Below are positions 62,203 through 64,000 of a stretch of 64,000 nt of DNA, in pieces (position 1 is the first letter of the stretch; every line of letters begins with the position of its first letter). The position numbers were made by a program, and so were the translations under genes. Source of the DNA: Micromonospora sp. WMMA1363. GTDB lineage: Bacteria; Actinomycetota; Actinomycetes; Mycobacteriales; Micromonosporaceae. Under the pieces are notes generated by a model, which searched no databases, was not told where the DNA came from, and was given only the letters and a program-made list of their open reading frames with translations. The stretch is taken from the NCBI RefSeq assembly GCF_030345795.1, contig NZ_JAUALB010000001.1:5820001-5884000 (forward strand). Reading direction: 5' to 3'.

Positions 62203-64000
62203 ATGGCGGGCCGTACCTCTCAGGCGAGCCGGCGGCGCGGCGCGTCGCCGCGTGGCACCACCAACAACCGTGCCCGCCAGCCGGCGAAGAAGGCCCGCAC
62301 GTCCGCCCGGCGCCGCACCGCCGCACGCCCCGGACCCGCCGCCTACCTCGGCCGGGCGCTCGGAGCGCTGTGGATGGGCCTGGCGCACGGCACGGGCTGG
62401 GCGGTGCGCGCCGCGGGCCGGCAGGCCGCCGCCGCCCGTGATCTGGACCCGGAGCACCGGCGTGACGGCGCCGGGCTGCTGGTCTTCGGCCTCGCCCTGC
62501 TCAGCGCGGTGGCGATCTGGTTTTCCGGGGCCGGCCCGGTGGGGGAGCGGCTGGCCGACAGCGTCCGGCTCTTTCTCGGCGCGATCGCCATCGTGGTGCC
62601 GGTGCTGCTGATGATCGGCGCCTGGCGGCTGATGCGTCAGCCCGCCGACCCCGAGCACCGCGGTCGCGGCCTGGTCGGCTGGGGGTCCATGCTGATCGCC
62701 ACCGCGGCGATGCTGCACATCGGGCAGGATCCGGTGGACCCGGTCCAGCGAGACTTCGCCGGTGGCCTGGTCGGCGCCGGCGTCGGCAGTCTGCTGGAAC
62801 GGGCGGTGACCGCCTGGGTGGCCGTGCCGCTGCTGGTCCTGCTGCTGGTCTTCGGGCTGTTGGTGGTCACCGCGACGCCGATCAACAAGATTCCCGAGCG
62901 GCTGGGTTTGCTGGCCGACGCGGTGGCCGGCACGCCGCCCGCCGAGCAGGAGGCGGCGGTTGCCGAGAAACCGGCCCGTAAACGCCCGGCGAAGCGGATG
63001 CCGCCACCGGTGGAACCGGACGACGTCGACGACCTGGCGGGTGCCGACCTCCAGGACACGCTCGTGCTGCCCCGCAAGCGCCCGGCGAGGGTGCCGGCCG
63101 GCCGCAAGCCGGCCGAGCCCCCCGAACACTCGCCACTGCCCACGCGGGCCGAGCAGCTTGCCCTGACCGGGCTGGCCGGCGACTACGCCCTGCCCCCGGC
63201 GAACCTGATGAGCAGCGGTGCCGCGCCGAAGACCCGGAGCAAGGCCAACGACGAGGTGATCGCCGCGCTGACTGGCGTCTTCGAGCAGTTCGACGTGGAC
63301 GCCGCGGTCACCGGCTTCACCCGGGGCCCGACGGTCACCCGGTACGAGGTCGAGCTTGGCCCGGGCGTCAAGGTCGAGCGGATCACCCAGCTTTCCCGGA
63401 ACATCGCGTACGCGGTGAAGTCGCCGGACGTCCGGATCCTCAGCCCGATCCCGGGCAAGAGCGCGGTCGGCGTGGAGATCCCGAACACCGACCCGGAGAA
63501 CGTGTCCCTCGGCGACGTGCTGCGCTCCCGGGCGGCCACCAGCGATCACCACCCGATGGTGGTGGCGCTGGGCAAGGACATCGAGGGCGGCTACGTGGTG
63601 GCCAACCTCGCGAAGATGCCGCATATCCTGATCGCGGGGGCCACCGGCGCGGGCAAGTCGTCCTGCCTCAACTCGCTGCTGGTGTCGATCCTGACCCGGG
63701 CGACGCCGGACGAGGTGCGGCTGCTGCTGATCGACCCGAAGCGGGTCGAGATGACCGGCTACGAGGGCATCCCGCACCTGGTCACGCCGATCGTGACGAA
63801 CGCCAAGAAGGCTGCCGACTCACTGGAGTGGGTCGTCCGCGAGATGGACATGCGGTACGACGACCTCGCTGCCAACGGGGTTCGGCACATCGACGACTTC
63901 AACCGCAAGGTGCGCACCGGCGAGATCAAGGCGCCGCCGGGCAGCGAGCGGGAGATCCGGCCGTATCCGTACCTGCTGGTGATCGTGGACGAGCTGGCCG
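62203..64000 (+). CDS. ftsK: DNA translocase FtsK, N-terminal part
   Basis: The first 599 residues are visible; the gene continues beyond the window. A basic N-terminal tail (about 1-45) is followed by four membrane segments (about residues 85-230) and a charged Pro/Ala-rich linker (240-330). The motor domain has GFTRGPTVTRYEVELGPGVK, the Walker A GATGAGKSS (near residue 480), LLLIDPKRVEMTGYEGIPHL and the Walker B LLVIVDELA at the edge. It anchors at the septum and pumps chromosome ends apart during division. It is divergent from the YbjN pair. Confidence 0.96.
   Translation, partial: MAGRTSQASRRRGASPRGTTNNRARQPAKKARTSARRRTAARPGPAAYLGRALGALWMGLAHGTGWAVRAAGRQAAAARDLDPEHRRDGAGLLVFGLALLSAVAIWFSGAGPVGERLADSVRLFLGAIAIVVPVLLMIGAWRLMRQPADPEHRGRGLVGWGSMLIATAAMLHIGQDPVDPVQRDFAGGLVGAGVGSLLERAVTAWVAVPLLVLLLVFGLLVVTATPINKIPERLGLLADAVAGTPPAEQEAAVAEKPARKRPAKRMPPPVEPDDVDDLAGADLQDTLVLPRKRPARVPAGRKPAEPPEHSPLPTRAEQLALTGLAGDYALPPANLMSSGAAPKTRSKANDEVIAALTGVFEQFDVDAAVTGFTRGPTVTRYEVELGPGVKVERITQLSRNIAYAVKSPDVRILSPIPGKSAVGVEIPNTDPENVSLGDVLRSRAATSDHHPMVVALGKDIEGGYVVANLAKMPHILIAGATGAGKSSCLNSLLVSILTRATPDEVRLLLIDPKRVEMTGYEGIPHLVTPIVTNAKKAADSLEWVVREMDMRYDDLAANGVRHIDDFNRKVRTGEIKAPPGSEREIRPYPYLLVIVDELA

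Overview
The window is very GC-rich (coding frames end almost always in G or C), dense with genes and without any visible tRNA or rRNA. The gene order ispG, acetyltransferase, glnA4-type synthetase, aldehyde dehydrogenase, SDR, map, rimP, nusA, ylxR, infB, rbfA, DHH phosphoesterase, dinF, truB, ribF, rpsO, pnp, M16 protease, dapB, thyX, dapA, rnj, ftsK follows, as I remember it, the M. tuberculosis block Rv2868c to Rv2748c. With the mycothiol-type GST, secreted alpha-lytic-like protease and protein styles, this points to an actinomycete, most likely of the Micromonosporaceae. This placement is inference from gene order and protein style.

Layout. 1-1.9 kb: end of ispG and a GNAT gene. 2.2-6 kb: an operon of ABC-type ATPase, YhgE/Pip membrane protein and TetR regulator, with a palindromic operator on the first promoter. 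6-8.6 kb: flavin oxidoreductase and dicarboxylate/amino-acid symporter on the minus strand, preceded by a 29-residue leader peptide gene. 8.9-12.4 kb: a fused four-domain ABC exporter. 12.6-14.3 kb: DUF998 membrane protein and glutathionyl-hydroquinone-reductase-like protein sharing a 24-bp tandem repeat. 14.4-19.2 kb: thiolase, DUF574 methyltransferase and a PAS-GGDEF-EAL protein. 19.5-24.9 kb: glnA4-like synthetase, frameshifted aldehyde dehydrogenase, SDR, methionine aminopeptidase and VIT family transporter. 25-26.2 kb: DUF4439 protein and a lipoprotein. 26.3-36.2 kb: the translation and ribosome-maturation operon rimP-nusA-ylxR-infB, then ylxP, rbfA, nrnA-like and dinF.

36.6-40.2 kb is a decayed accessory stretch: an unknown gene with at least three frameshifts, a frameshifted GNAT gene, a secreted lysozyme-like protein behind a G/T-rich leader, and a serine-recombinase remnant that has lost its middle. 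40.3-47.5 kb returns to housekeeping: truB, ribF, rpsO, pnp, M16 protease, dapB. At 47.5-50.6 kb a 1.02-kb IS982-family element carries a 2.02-kb IS1634-family element inserted in its transposase gene; both ends and both target duplications can be read. 50.6-62.1 kb: two GNATs, a GT87 mannosyltransferase-like protein, YcaQ-like glycosylase, DUF2752 protein, thyX, dapA, rnj, a secreted serine protease and a coupled pair of YbjN-type proteins. The window ends inside ftsK.

Two patterns recur. At least ten start codons lie 6-8 nt after a TAGGCT/TAGGTT-like hexamer with little or no Shine-Dalgarno sequence, which suggests leaderless mRNAs. Short tandem repeats of different sequence (15, 16, 17, 19, 21, 24, 25 and 28 bp) sit at gene ends or between genes. 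I found no CRISPR array and no clear multi-gene defence or biosynthetic system. The best candidates for new biology are the leader peptide in front of the symporter, the YbjN pair beside ftsK, the palindromic hairpin after infB, and the unknown decayed gene near 37.4 kb.
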